64,000 nt of DNA from Arthrobotrys musiformis (Eukaryota; Ascomycota; Orbiliomycetes; Orbiliales; Orbiliaceae), in NCBI GenBank assembly GCA_036971715.1, contig JAVHJL010000001.1:1798001-1862000 (forward strand). Direction: 5' to 3'. This document shows positions 48,165-58,186 of this stretch, one piece after another (positions within the stretch are counted from its first letter, which is position 1; every line of letters begins with the position of its first letter). The notes beneath the pieces were generated by a model. That model did not search any database and was not told the DNA's origin. It worked only from the letters and a program-made list of their open reading frames with translations. A program made the position numbers and the translations under genes.

Positions 48165-49980
48165 CTAAATTGGATTTTCTGACAGTAACACTGCAGCTTT
48201 TTCCCAAACAATTTCCTGGTACTCAGTTTCCCCGTCCCCCTTCAGGTATCGGATAAAGCCAGGATTTATTACGGCGAGGATGCCATATAGTTTCCCATCT
48301 TCAAGTTTGCGGGTCGCAGGAAACGGTGTAACATATTTGTCAGTCTCGTCCGAATAAGTATCAAATTTCATAAAATATAGCCAGTCGAAACTTATGACTA
48401 TAAAGTGAAATTCTCGAGAATGCCAATCTGTAGCTAGTTGTATAGAAGATTGTACCAAATCACAAACCTTTTTATCGAGTCCACCTATTCTTTTATCTCC
48501 CAGCGGGTCAAAGATGTTCGTCAAATTTATGATACTGTTGACTATCCTTTTAATGACGATTTCAGACGCTGCATCAACAACTTTGTCGTAGGAAAGTTCG
48601 TTCACCAGAGTGTTCGTCTTTGCCCTCCAAACGACCGCAGCTTCCGTGAACCTTTCAAGTGCTGGCTCATAAATCTCGTATAGTATCTTTCTCGCCTCGC
48701 CGCAGCGAAAAAATGGGTCTGAAAAGTATAACTTCGAGATCGTGCAGGACAATAGCGCTGTGACTAGCCCCTGCGTCGACATGCATGGGTGGTTGCAGAT
48801 GAGCGGCCAGGAGTCGCGATGCCAAGCTGGCGAAAATGCCGGCCCAAGCATAGCTTTAAGTTCGTTAACGTCCTTTGCCTCGAGTATCTTTGCCCAGCGT
48901 ATATTTTTGATATATAGGCGAGTAATTGTCTTCACCTTTGTTCTAAGGACATCGAGAATAAGATTCTTAGCATGTGAATCCATAAGGACATCGCCTTGCC
49001 TTCTCATAGCAGATTCCGTTTGTTGTAATTTGCTTATCTCGCTCTCATTCTTTTGAAACTCTGAATTTAACTTTTCGTATTTCATCTCTAGTGAACCTAG
49101 TTCCCGTGTTTGCGTTTGAAATTTTGCCTTTAGTGTGCTTGCTTCCTCTTCTTTCGTTTTCAGAGACTTCTGTAGCGCTTCAATAGTATCTTTCTTATCC
49201 CTTAAAACCTTCCGCAGTTCAAGGACCTTGTTATCGTGACTCTTCGCGAGCTTTGATAATTTTTGCATTTCAGCGTTGGATTTGCAGAGGAAGCAATTTG
49301 GTGTCTTGTTTGACTTGACGGATTCCAATACTTTTGGATCTAAGGTTGGAAACCATTAGCATAATATACTTATATATCTCGCTTGTAGTAAAGCTAGGGA
49401 GACACGCAACCGGCTGCAGACACTCCGGTTCCTAGAGAAACAAAGTAGATATTTGGAATGGAAGCCTTACCTCCTTCGCAATTTGCGCATATGTATTTTC
49501 GTCTATCGCGGAGAATGATTTGCGAAATCTCTTTGTCCTCTGGCACTAATTTTGGATTCTTCCTTTTCATATCAGGAGCGTTGGCATGCCTCGTCGATCC
49601 GGTGAATTTGTTTGTGGGGCCTTTTTTGTGTGGGCTTTCACTAAATAAGGTGGATTGCATTTGTTCGGCTGGCATATCGTTAGCATAAAGATACTACGTT
49701 TATTTATACTATTTTTGGTGTCATATTTATATTTACCTTGGCTGTTTGGTTCTACGCAAAAGACTCCAGAGGCATTCACGGGCTGGATCTCCGGTTGCCA
49801 TTGCGCATTGTGGTCTACCCCATTTCGGAACGATCTTGGTTCGTGTCGAAAATTGACTGACCGGCTGGAGTCACTAGGGGACCTCGGAGTTGGGGAGTAG
49901 TCGCCGGGGCTGGGCTCGCAGTTCCCCAGGAAGCCAAATGAAATCTTTGAAATAGCTCTCGATGCCCGCTCTAGGACCAT
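48165..49980 (-). CDS. CxxC / coiled-coil protein, head-to-head with the Hsp70-like gene
   Basis: Exons 49737-49980, 49471-49668 and 48165-49339 give 538 residues in frame. Introns have GTAAAT and GTAAGG donors, ATGCTAA branch sites and CCAG/TTAG acceptors. The N-terminal 140 residues are Ser/Pro-rich. Two CxxC pairs follow, Ile-Cys-Ala-Asn-Cys-Glu and, after the second splice, Asn-Cys-Phe-Leu-Cys-Lys, which could bind one zinc. A coiled coil of about 90 residues comes next (Leu-Glu-Leu-Arg-Lys-Val-Leu-Arg and following heptads). The C-terminal 270 residues form a folded helical domain with conserved-looking Trp, His and Cys (Ala-Trp-His-Arg-Asp-Ser-Trp-Pro-Leu-Ile-Cys). I believe this C-terminal type recurs in ascomycetes but cannot name it. 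No signal peptide; cytosolic or nuclear. Confidence 0.75.
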
Positions 49981-50762
49981 TATCGCGTGTATGTGGCTAT
50001 TTCGTTTCTTATTCTTGATATACGAACGGATGAATTGATATTTGGTTTTAATCTCGAGATTTCCTTCGCCGGTTGAGATATTGATGCAAAATCATATTTC
50101 CTTGCGTGCAAAAACAATTGCTAACCTAAGGATTCAGTTGCTTAATATTATAATTCCCAAAGTATCAACAATGCAAGAATACTATAGTCTATAGGACACA
50201 GGGCTGTAAAACCCGTTCTCGGCCAAAGTATGTAGGAGACCCCGCATATTTTGCTATCCAGAAAATGGTGATATCACATTATGATATAATTTTGATTGCT
50301 GCTCGCCTTAATAAGCTGGATCAAATATTTGTCATCACATGTGAAGGTCCATTGTTCGATCGATCCCAACTCCAATTCACTGGCGATTCAATTCTCGGGT
50401 GATAAATTGAAAATATTTTTTCCAAACTAAAGAAATGTTGCCTGAAAGTTGAGTTGCACATGTAATTAATCAGTAAAGCCTATGCTGATGCTGTCACAGC
50501 CACGTAATCTATCTCGAGGGCGTAGCTTTAATGACCAAGCGATAAATTATCTTAGTTTTCACAAAATTTTATAAATATTTGCCTAAAAATTGGATTCGGG
50601 ATCGTTAAAATTAGAGGTTTAACTCTTCAGTGCAATATAGCGTATATCTTTGCAAGATCTATCAATCGATATCTTAGTTCAAGGCTTAGTTGGGACTCCT
50701 GTAGCCAACTTAACTCTGTTCTTGCGGGTATAGTCCAATATTGTTACGCCGCATAAAAAACC
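49981..50762. promoter_or_regulatory. Bidirectional promoter, coiled-coil / Hsp70-like pair
   Basis: 782 bp of AT-rich non-coding sequence between two gene starts. No clear heat-shock element (alternating nGAAn) array is seen, although isolated GAA and TTC blocks occur near 50380-50440. Co-regulation is suggested by arrangement only. Confidence 0.5.
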
Positions 50763-53162
50763 ATGGAACGGCAGAGATTAATCGTAGCGGTGGATTTCGG
50801 GACTACCTACTCCGGTATGTGGGCCGGATTCTATTTTTATAAAAATTTATAGCATTTCCTTGTGGCTGCGCACCCACCTCCGATATAAATTGACAATTAT
50901 GACCATATATAAATGGCTAGGTGTTGCATTCTGCCACTCAACCCAGGATGGACTTCGAGACAGCGAGGTTGTTAGCACTTGGGTGAACAACGGCGTAGCT
51001 CCCAAAACGCCCACAGAAATTCGATATTTTGATGGCAAAGACCCACTTTGGGGTGCGGAAGCATCGCTACCTTGTGAGCGGCGGCAAGCAAAAGATACAG
51101 CACCTGTTTATAGTCGCTTTAAGCTACTATTGGATCCAACTATATATTCAGGCGTGTATGAGAGCCGCCCAAAACCATGGAGTGTCCGTCGCCGCCTGGA
51201 AGACCTGCGTATCGAAGACTCGGCTTCTATCAAGCTGCCCCCTTTGAAGAGTGCCATCGATGTCTCGAGCGACTATCTCAAGTTACTCTACAAAGATCTC
51301 ATGGAGAATAGGTTGCGAAAACGGTACCCGGATACGCTAGACATAACACCAATCGAATTTGTATTCACGATCCCGGCTATATGGAGCCATAAAGCCCAGG
51401 AGGGCACCCGTTATGCAGCTAAAGCTGCGGGGTTTTGCAGTCGCACATCGGATACCTTATCATTGGTTTCGGAGCCCGAAGCGGCCGCAATGTTCGTACT
51501 TCAAGCTATGCGGGAGAAAAACTTCAGCCGAATTTCAGCGCAAAAAACAACGTTGAAACGCGGTGAGAATTTCGTGATTTGCGATTGTGGCGGTGGGACT
51601 GTCGATTTAATAAGTTATGAGGTTGAGGAAGAATACCCGAAATTTATGTTGAAGGAATCAGTGATGGGGACGGGGGCTAAGTGTGGGTCGTCTTATATTG
51701 ATGCCGCATTCAAAGACTTTTTGCTGGAAAAACTTGGACCTGGTTGTAAGGATGAGGGCTGGTTTCAAAAGCTCATCGAAAGTGGGAGTACTTTCATGAG
51801 AACATTTGACTCCATTAAGAGGAGCTTTGGTCAAACTACGAATGACATCTGGTTTTTGGAGTTGGGAGCTGAGGTTCCGGATAATGAGGAAGCCGGAATC
51901 GTCGACAACGAACTTGAGTTTAATGCGTATGTATTCTGTACATCTCTGAAATTAGTGTTTCTCTCTAACGAGACTAACTTGAATGAATGATACTTTTAGG
52001 AATGATCTTAAAGCTTTATTTGACCCGATAGTAGATAACATAATACAACTAATACGGGATCAGGTCAAGATCATCCAATCAAAGCAAACCTCTGAGGCAG
52101 CTCCGGTAAGTCTCTTCTTTAAGTCTTGCCTTCAGAATACCGGTCAAAATCAAAGCTGACATATAGACCCAAAAACTCAGACTATTTTCTTAGTCGGGGG
52201 GTTTGGCGAGTCTCAGTATCTATATAAACGTATGGTAGAGTGGGCCGGCCAGCAAAACCCTCCTCTCGTAGTAGTCAACCCAACCGAGTCGTGAGTTTCC
52301 CCATGGTCCCCGAGCTCTATCGCGAATCTTCAGAAATCCAAATTCATGTTAAAGATTATGACTTCATTTCTCCTAATGTTTTGCCTGGGTCTTAAACTAG
52401 TTGGTCCGCAATTATGAGGGGCGCGATAATACAGACGCTTAAGCCGGCGGTACGGTCCAGGCGTTTAAGACAGCACTACGGATTCAGGTGCTGCCTACCT
52501 TTCGACTCTACCAAGCATGATATCTCCGATGCTTTTGAATGTCCCTTTGGGGGCTGGTTTCTCAGAAACACTGTGCAATGGACGGCACAATTGGCAAGTC
52601 TCCTGCCTTGACTCCTCAGCGTTCAAATTAGGGTTTAACCAATTTCTAACTTTATTTGATGCATTGTATTGATTTTATTCTGTGTGAGCTAGGGTGAAGA
52701 ATGTGACAACGATAAAACGATAAATTTCCCAGTCTACCGTGATATATCAGGAAACAGGGATCCCCATATTTCAAACGCTGTTACACTGTTTGGATGCAAA
52801 AGCACTGAAAGGTCTATTTTCTATCGTGATCCCGGTGAGATATCCTGAATGCCGATTAGGAATTCTTCTGCTTTTACTAATGGATGGAAGATGTGTATAC
52901 TTTGGGGGTCATATTCGCGGATTTCCCAACAGTTGATGTTACAAAGCTGCAATCCACCACAATAACGGACGCCTTAGGAAACCAGAAGAAAAGATACAAG
53001 TTAGATTTCATCGTCAAAATGAAACTGGGGTCCGCTGACGCTATATTCTCGGTTTGGTTCCAGAACGATTGTTTGGGAAGAACCCGAATTTCACACGACG
53101 AAGAAGAAGATTACGAATCGGGACTTGTGCCTTCGCAAATGAGTAGTTGGCTAGAGACTTAG
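50763..53162 (+). CDS. HSPA12-like Hsp70 family protein, seven exons
   Basis: Exons 50763-50814, 50921-51926, 52000-52105, 52181-52290, 52401-52593, 52693-52834 and 52891-53162; 626 residues exactly in frame. It starts with the actin-like ATPase phosphate-1 motif Val-Ala-Val-Asp-Phe-Gly-Thr-Thr-Tyr-Ser-Gly. Further marks are Phe-Thr-Ile-Pro-Ala-Ile-Trp, Ser-Glu-Pro-Glu-Ala-Ala-Ala, the phosphate-2 motif Cys-Asp-Cys-Gly-Gly-Gly-Thr-Val-Asp, and Leu-Val-Gly-Gly-Phe-Gly-Glu-Ser for the adenosine site. This is the divergent HSPA12-type group, which lacks a canonical peptide-binding half; the C-terminal 150 residues are beta-rich and not Hsp70-like. The intron at 52594-52692 has a GCAAGT donor, so it is of the GC-AG class. 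Function is unknown: ATP-dependent switch or chaperone is inferred. Confidence 0.88.
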
Positions 53163-53733
53163 GGTCCTGGGGTGGAGAAGGACTAAGGGGATGATTTATA
53201 CTACGATTTGATGAAATCGCCCCGGTAAAAGAGTTTATTGTATCGTTGAATACCTTGATTTCCAATTAGCTAGGTCGGATTGCACGGTATTAACGGTATA
53301 GTAGCATTGCTATAATCTAAATTGCTCCTTGATTGATATCGTACAAAATCTGGATTTTGAAATATGCTCATTTTGGATTTTACGGCTGGTACCGCGAGAC
53401 CAAATTTTACCCTGAAGTTAACTTTGGAGATAATTATAATTCAGGTACTATTATTGAAGCCAAAGATCGGGTTTAAGTTGCTGTCTACATCCCAACACGG
53501 GCCCATAACATCCTGTCTGAACCGCGCAGGTGGGGATTTGGAGGATTGAATCACCACAAGACTAGATTGAATGTAGCATGTAGGTAGTCTCTGCGACCCT
53601 TCTTGTGGCTGGCGACATCATGCCAGAAACGCGTTGTTTTCGTTGTTTCTTCAAATTGGGACAAGAGAGCGGCCTGGTCCTTCAGAAGAACTGGTGAGCT
53701 AAGTCTCTGGCCAACTGTGTACTCCTCGACCCT
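53163..53733. other. Intergenic after the Hsp70-like gene
   Basis: 571 bp with AT-rich 3'-flank character at first and GC-richer sequence after 53500. A 61-codon open segment at 53364-53549 is not supported. Confidence 0.4.
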
Positions 53734-54093
53734 GTGGGCACAACGTACCAGCCGCTCAAAGCCATGACCTCTGTCAGGCGGACTTACAACCTCAGCAAGT
53801 GCGCTCTAGCAATGCTCGCGAGAAGCTTCGCGGCTCGTTCCCCTCAGATGGCAGCAAGAATGATCACAATGCATTTGCAAACGCGGTCCTTTTCAAGCAC
53901 GCGTCCTCCGACCCCGGGCACGCCAAAGAGCGAAAAGAATACGAAGCTCGACCCGGACAAAATCAAAGGACCTGGAGGTCTTACATTGACGCAAATAGGG
54001 AAGCTAGTCCAGAGTAGCGTGGCTAAGGATCGAGCACATGAAGTGTCAAGCAAATCACCTGGGACGACCGGGGACCGATATCCTAAAAAATAG
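53734..54093 (+). CDS. Short protein with mitochondrial-like presequence
   Basis: A 119-codon frame. The likely start is the in-frame ATG at 53764 (Met-Thr-Ser-Val-Arg-Arg), giving about 109 residues. Residues 1-50 are rich in Arg, Ala, Ser and Leu and lack acids, as in a mitochondrial presequence, and contain Thr-Arg-Ser-Phe-Ser-Ser, a typical processing-site neighbourhood. The rest is Lys/Pro/Gly-rich with a short helix (Leu-Thr-Gln-Ile-Gly-Lys-Leu-Val-Gln-Ser). Family not recognised. It converges on the glycosidase gene with 80 bp between stops. Confidence 0.5.
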   Translation: MGTTYQPLKAMTSVRRTYNLSKCALAMLARSFAARSPQMAARMITMHLQTRSFSSTRPPTPGTPKSEKNTKLDPDKIKGPGGLTLTQIGKLVQSSVAKDRAHEVSSKSPGTTGDRYPKK

Positions 54094-54173
54094 CGACGAA
54101 GGGATAGAAGCAACGGGGAAATTTGTATTAGGGTATCATATAATTATTTACACGCAGAGAGCTCTACTTTAAA

Positions 54174-56321
54174 CTACGGGCGGACGCTCCAAACTCCATC
54201 GACTCCACCGGGAAGAGTCCATACCTGATTCGCCTGCTTGTTACCACACTTATAAGCCACCAACCTGGTACCATCTGTATAATTTGATGCTCTGATATCG
54301 AGACAAAGCCCCGAAGGAACGTGGACGACATTGCCGGTTGAGGTCGTCTTCCACTGCTGGGAAGCCTTGCCGGCCTTGCAAGGGTTCAAAACAACCCACT
54401 GGAAGATATTACCAGGAACACCGTCTTGGGTGTCAAGGCAGTACTTTCCAGAGGCGTTATCTTTATCGAATGCGAGTTGGATCGAGCCATCCCTGAACTT
54501 CCAGACCTGGTTCCAATCTGGGCCTGTGCATTTGAAAAGGATGACTGGGTTCTCCTAGAGTGGAAAATACATGTTAGTTATACAAATCGAATCTGATATG
54601 TTCTGAGCAGGAAGCCTTACGGGCAAAACAGTGGCGTTGAAAACGTCCATGCATTTCCCACCAGATGCAGAGTTGGTGAGAGGGCCAGTTGGGAATAGAG
54701 GTTGAACGCTAGCCGTGATAACCTGGCCGTTTACTGCTTTGCTAGTATAGTGTAGCTGGATGACGTTCTCGTTCTCTAATTTCCAGTCGATCACATTTGG
54801 AGGATCCGTGATTATTCTAATTCCGTCTGGATAGTATGACTTTGGAACAATGCGGATCAGTCCGGGCGCTTTGATAGCAGTGTTGGCAGTCCAAGAGACC
54901 CAGTACTTTCCGGTCGAGTCGTCAAAGTGTGTTGATTTGGTTGTTCCGGCAGTGGCTTCGACGAAGGTACGGGCATAGACTCTAGCCAAATGTGGGTATG
55001 GCACGGAAGTCATATTTGATCGATCGAAAAGTTCCTCGTATGACCACGCAGTCCACGATTGGAGGTACTTGTCCGCTACTCTAACCGCCTCGAGTGGGCC
55101 TGCTGTGCTTGAGCCCCACATTTCAAACTCTGTCAAAATGCCACCAGTCTTAAGGCGGGTGGCATCCTTGATACGGTTCTTAATAGTGGTTTCGATGCTG
55201 CCAATCTGCGGCGGCTTGTAGTAGTGGTACGAGTGGGCGGTCTTGGATCCGTCGCCGCCAGGAACGTTGTTGAACCCAGCAAGAATATCCCATGTTGACC
55301 CTTCAAACATGACTATCGTCGTATTATCAACTTGACGGATTGCATCGTTGCCTTTGTTCCAAAGAGGCTCCATGTTTTCCCGATCACCGACGCCGGGAAT
55401 CAAAAGAAGAGGATTCGCATGGTGGTCGCCGACCCAGGGTTCTACACACGTGTTAGAGATCAAGGCAACAGGAAATATTTTGATGCTTGTTTGTACCATT
55501 CATAAGATCATATCCCATAACACCCGTGTGTGCGCCATATTCTTTAGCTAGGACTTTCCAATAGGCGGCCCATGCGTCACCCAGTCCGTCGTAGTTGTTG
55601 TAAAGACGACCGAATGCGTTTGCTGGGGCGAAGTCCAGATATGAAACGGCCCAGTCGATCGAGTTGCAATCTTCATCGGAGGGAACTCCATTGGCATCAA
55701 CGGCAAATGGCGCTTTCTGGGGGTACGGCATCCTGTGGGCAGGTTTCACCCAATCCTTTTTTACGAACCACTTCAGAGTATATTAGCCTAGGATATATTT
55801 GAGATGTCGAGAGGAGGGCGCTGCTTACAGACGGGGCTCCATGCCCACATGTCTGTGCAGACCAGACATCTTGATGTTGATCTATCATAGTATAAATGCC
55901 ATTTTCCTCGAACTTTTTGATGATGTGGGTAGTGACATCCAAGTAGGTTTGGTTATATTTCCCGCGGACCGGTTCCACGCCAGCCCAATGAACACCTGAT
56001 CAAATCGTTAGCAAAGATAGAATCGAGGTAACCGGTATGCACCATATCCATTGTCTCCATACCCAAGCGAACGCAGTTAACATTCAGGTCTTTCAGAAAT
56101 TGAATATCTCTGTCAACAACAGAGTATCCAGGGACGAAGTTTTCGATGTCTTCGTGGAATGGGAACCTTTTCTTGACCATGTTGGTACCGTGGAAATGGC
56201 GAGACCGTCCCTCCGCATCGATGAACTGCTGGCTGGCGACGTCGACCTTAACAATTTTGGATAACTCGGCTTGAGCTACTGCCACCAAACAGGCGGCAGC
56301 CCCAATCGAAACTGTTTTCAT
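54174..56321 (-). CDS. Secreted GH5 endoglycoceramidase-like enzyme with beta-trefoil lectin domain
   Basis: Exons 56063-56321, 55829-55995, 55497-55770, 54621-55441 and 54174-54554; 633 residues in frame with good splice sites throughout. Signal peptide of about 18 residues ending Ala-Gln-Ala. The GH5 barrel shows Phe-His-Gly-Thr-Asn-Met, Cys-Val-Arg-Leu-Gly-Val-His-Trp, Ile-Asp-Gln-His-Gln-Asp-Val-Trp, the acid/base Asn-Glu-Pro (in Asp-Leu-Met-Asn-Glu-Pro-Trp) and the nucleophile Glu in Leu-Thr-Glu-Phe-Glu. The His-Gln-Asp-Val and Leu-Thr-Glu-Phe contexts fit endoglycoceramidases, which cut the glycan from glycosphingolipids; specificity is inferred. A beta-sandwich follows, then a C-terminal carbohydrate-binding beta-trefoil (CBM13/ricin-B fold) from about residue 490 with Gln-Val-Trp and Gln-Gln-Trp repeats. 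The third intron splits the catalytic Glu codon. Confidence 0.9.
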
Positions 56322-58186
56322 TTTCTATTGTTTTTTCGTCGAAACCGCAATTAAGAATCAAAGATATGCGTGCAGAAGGGTAAAATCGATAGAGGACCAA
56401 AACCCGCCAAACTTGCATACCCCACGTCGTTAAATACTACATCATTTAGATTCGCTTCTAGAAATTCGAGGATTGCAATATTGATGTTTCTGGGGAAGCA
56501 AGACATCCAGAAGCCAACTGCCCTAATAGTGAACCATAAGCTACGCGACCCCAGTTAGGCAACACTTTGCGGTGAGGCCAATTCCCGCACCCTGGAATCC
56601 GGGTTTAGGTAATTTCTACCACGAATACGACATGCCATCAAAAGTTAGGGAAGGATAGATTTCAAGTCATTTCTGTCAGACAGGTGTTAGTTCCGCAGCT
56701 GTCAAGTTGGCGAGGTGGATGCATCGATGCTTGTTTTTGCAGGTTCCCACGTTAGTCCGCCTCAGATTCGGCTTCTAGTTGTCGCAAACCAGAGTTTGGA
56801 TGTTTCAGGATCTCAATGCCACCAAAACTCACATATTCCTCTACAATTTCAGTTTTTTGCTATGGATTTTCTACGGTTTGCCATATTCCCGCATTTAATA
56901 TCTCCGTGTCTCCCCCGCCGAAAGTGGAAGATATAGATCTAGAACTATGTGCTTGCGCAAAGACAAAGCACATAAGACAAGGCTTAGCCAGAGCCGTTAG
57001 CACTAGCGGTTCAACATGGAGAATTGAAGTCGGCGTCCCACAAAGAAGGGATCTTCACCGTTAAATTTCCTGTGAATTGGATCCAGCACACCTTCCGCGT
57101 TCAAACGGAATACCCACTGGATTGGAGTCCCTTTCGAACTGGAGCTCGCGCTCGAGCGCTCAAACCAGGCTTCAGTATCGACACAAGTTTGGGTGCTCAA
57201 ATGTGTTGGGCGTTGTCATTAGTAGCCAATCAGAGTCCTCAACTTTCTAACAACTGCAACACAAAGGTACCAATGATGTCAAGCCCAAACCTCAGGTTCC
57301 AATTCGACACCGAAGTTCCGGTCATGCCAACCATGCTCGGGATATCTGTTTCCCATAAAAGAATTGGTAGGGGGATATTTTTGATATGACGCAGGAAATC
57401 TTTAGGTTTTATAGCAATGTAACTCTTACACGCATATCTAGCTTGCCGTGACCTCGTTCCCAGACGTCACAAAGGGGGCGCTTGCCGTTAATTCGATTGG
57501 CCTAGGTGGATATCACAATTGAATTCGCATCCTAGTTTCATCCAAGTCGAATCATTGCATTGTTGCATGATCATATGAGTAGATGTGCAGGATCGACGTC
57601 GACGGCACTGAACCCTCGTATACGCGAAATCTAGTTATATATATCTGAGAGATTATATGGTAATATTGGGAATCCCCTGCCTGAACGTTAAGTTGGAAGG
57701 CATAACATAGAAAATGCCCCCTTCGCTCTGAGATAAGTGTAGCCAACAATTAGCAACCAGAGAAACTATATATATTACGGAAAGTAGCAGCTGAAAAAAT
57801 GGATTTTAAGTTTGATTATTTCAAGTAGTTTATTTATTATTGAATAATTATAACGTTTATGCGATTATTAAAGCCATTCAAAACTTAGGGAGCCGATCCA
57901 CAGATCCAGAGCACAGCCGCAGCAGTCCTCCGTATGAGAGCCATGCGCTTACGGGGCAGCTATATAGACTTAGTTCATCGCTTACTATTTACATAACACG
58001 AGTACCTTAATACGCACCGTCCCTATCCCAAGAAAAATCACTTCTTTACGTCTGGTTTCTAGAGGCCCGGTGAGATATTGATTCATCTCATACAACTTTC
58101 TTGACCTGATCATTACTTTCCTTCGAATCCTCACATCATTAAATCTATCGATCTATCGACATCGATACCAAGAATTCAACCGAAAT
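56322..58186. other. Intergenic with unresolved open segments
   Basis: 1.9 kb between the glycosidase start and the third F-box gene. A minus-strand series of open segments between 57003 and 57390 (one ending Leu-Gln-Phe-Ser-Met-Leu) has some protein-like composition, and a 121-codon plus-strand segment overlaps it; I could not build a spliced model. The last 300 bp before 58187 are A/T- and C-rich promoter-like sequence. Confidence 0.35.

Noticed and set aside
49567..49742. Read-through end of the coiled-coil protein's first exon as a separate protein
   Set aside because: The GTAAAT donor and the CTAAC branch join this exon to the next in frame, so the read-through tail is intron.
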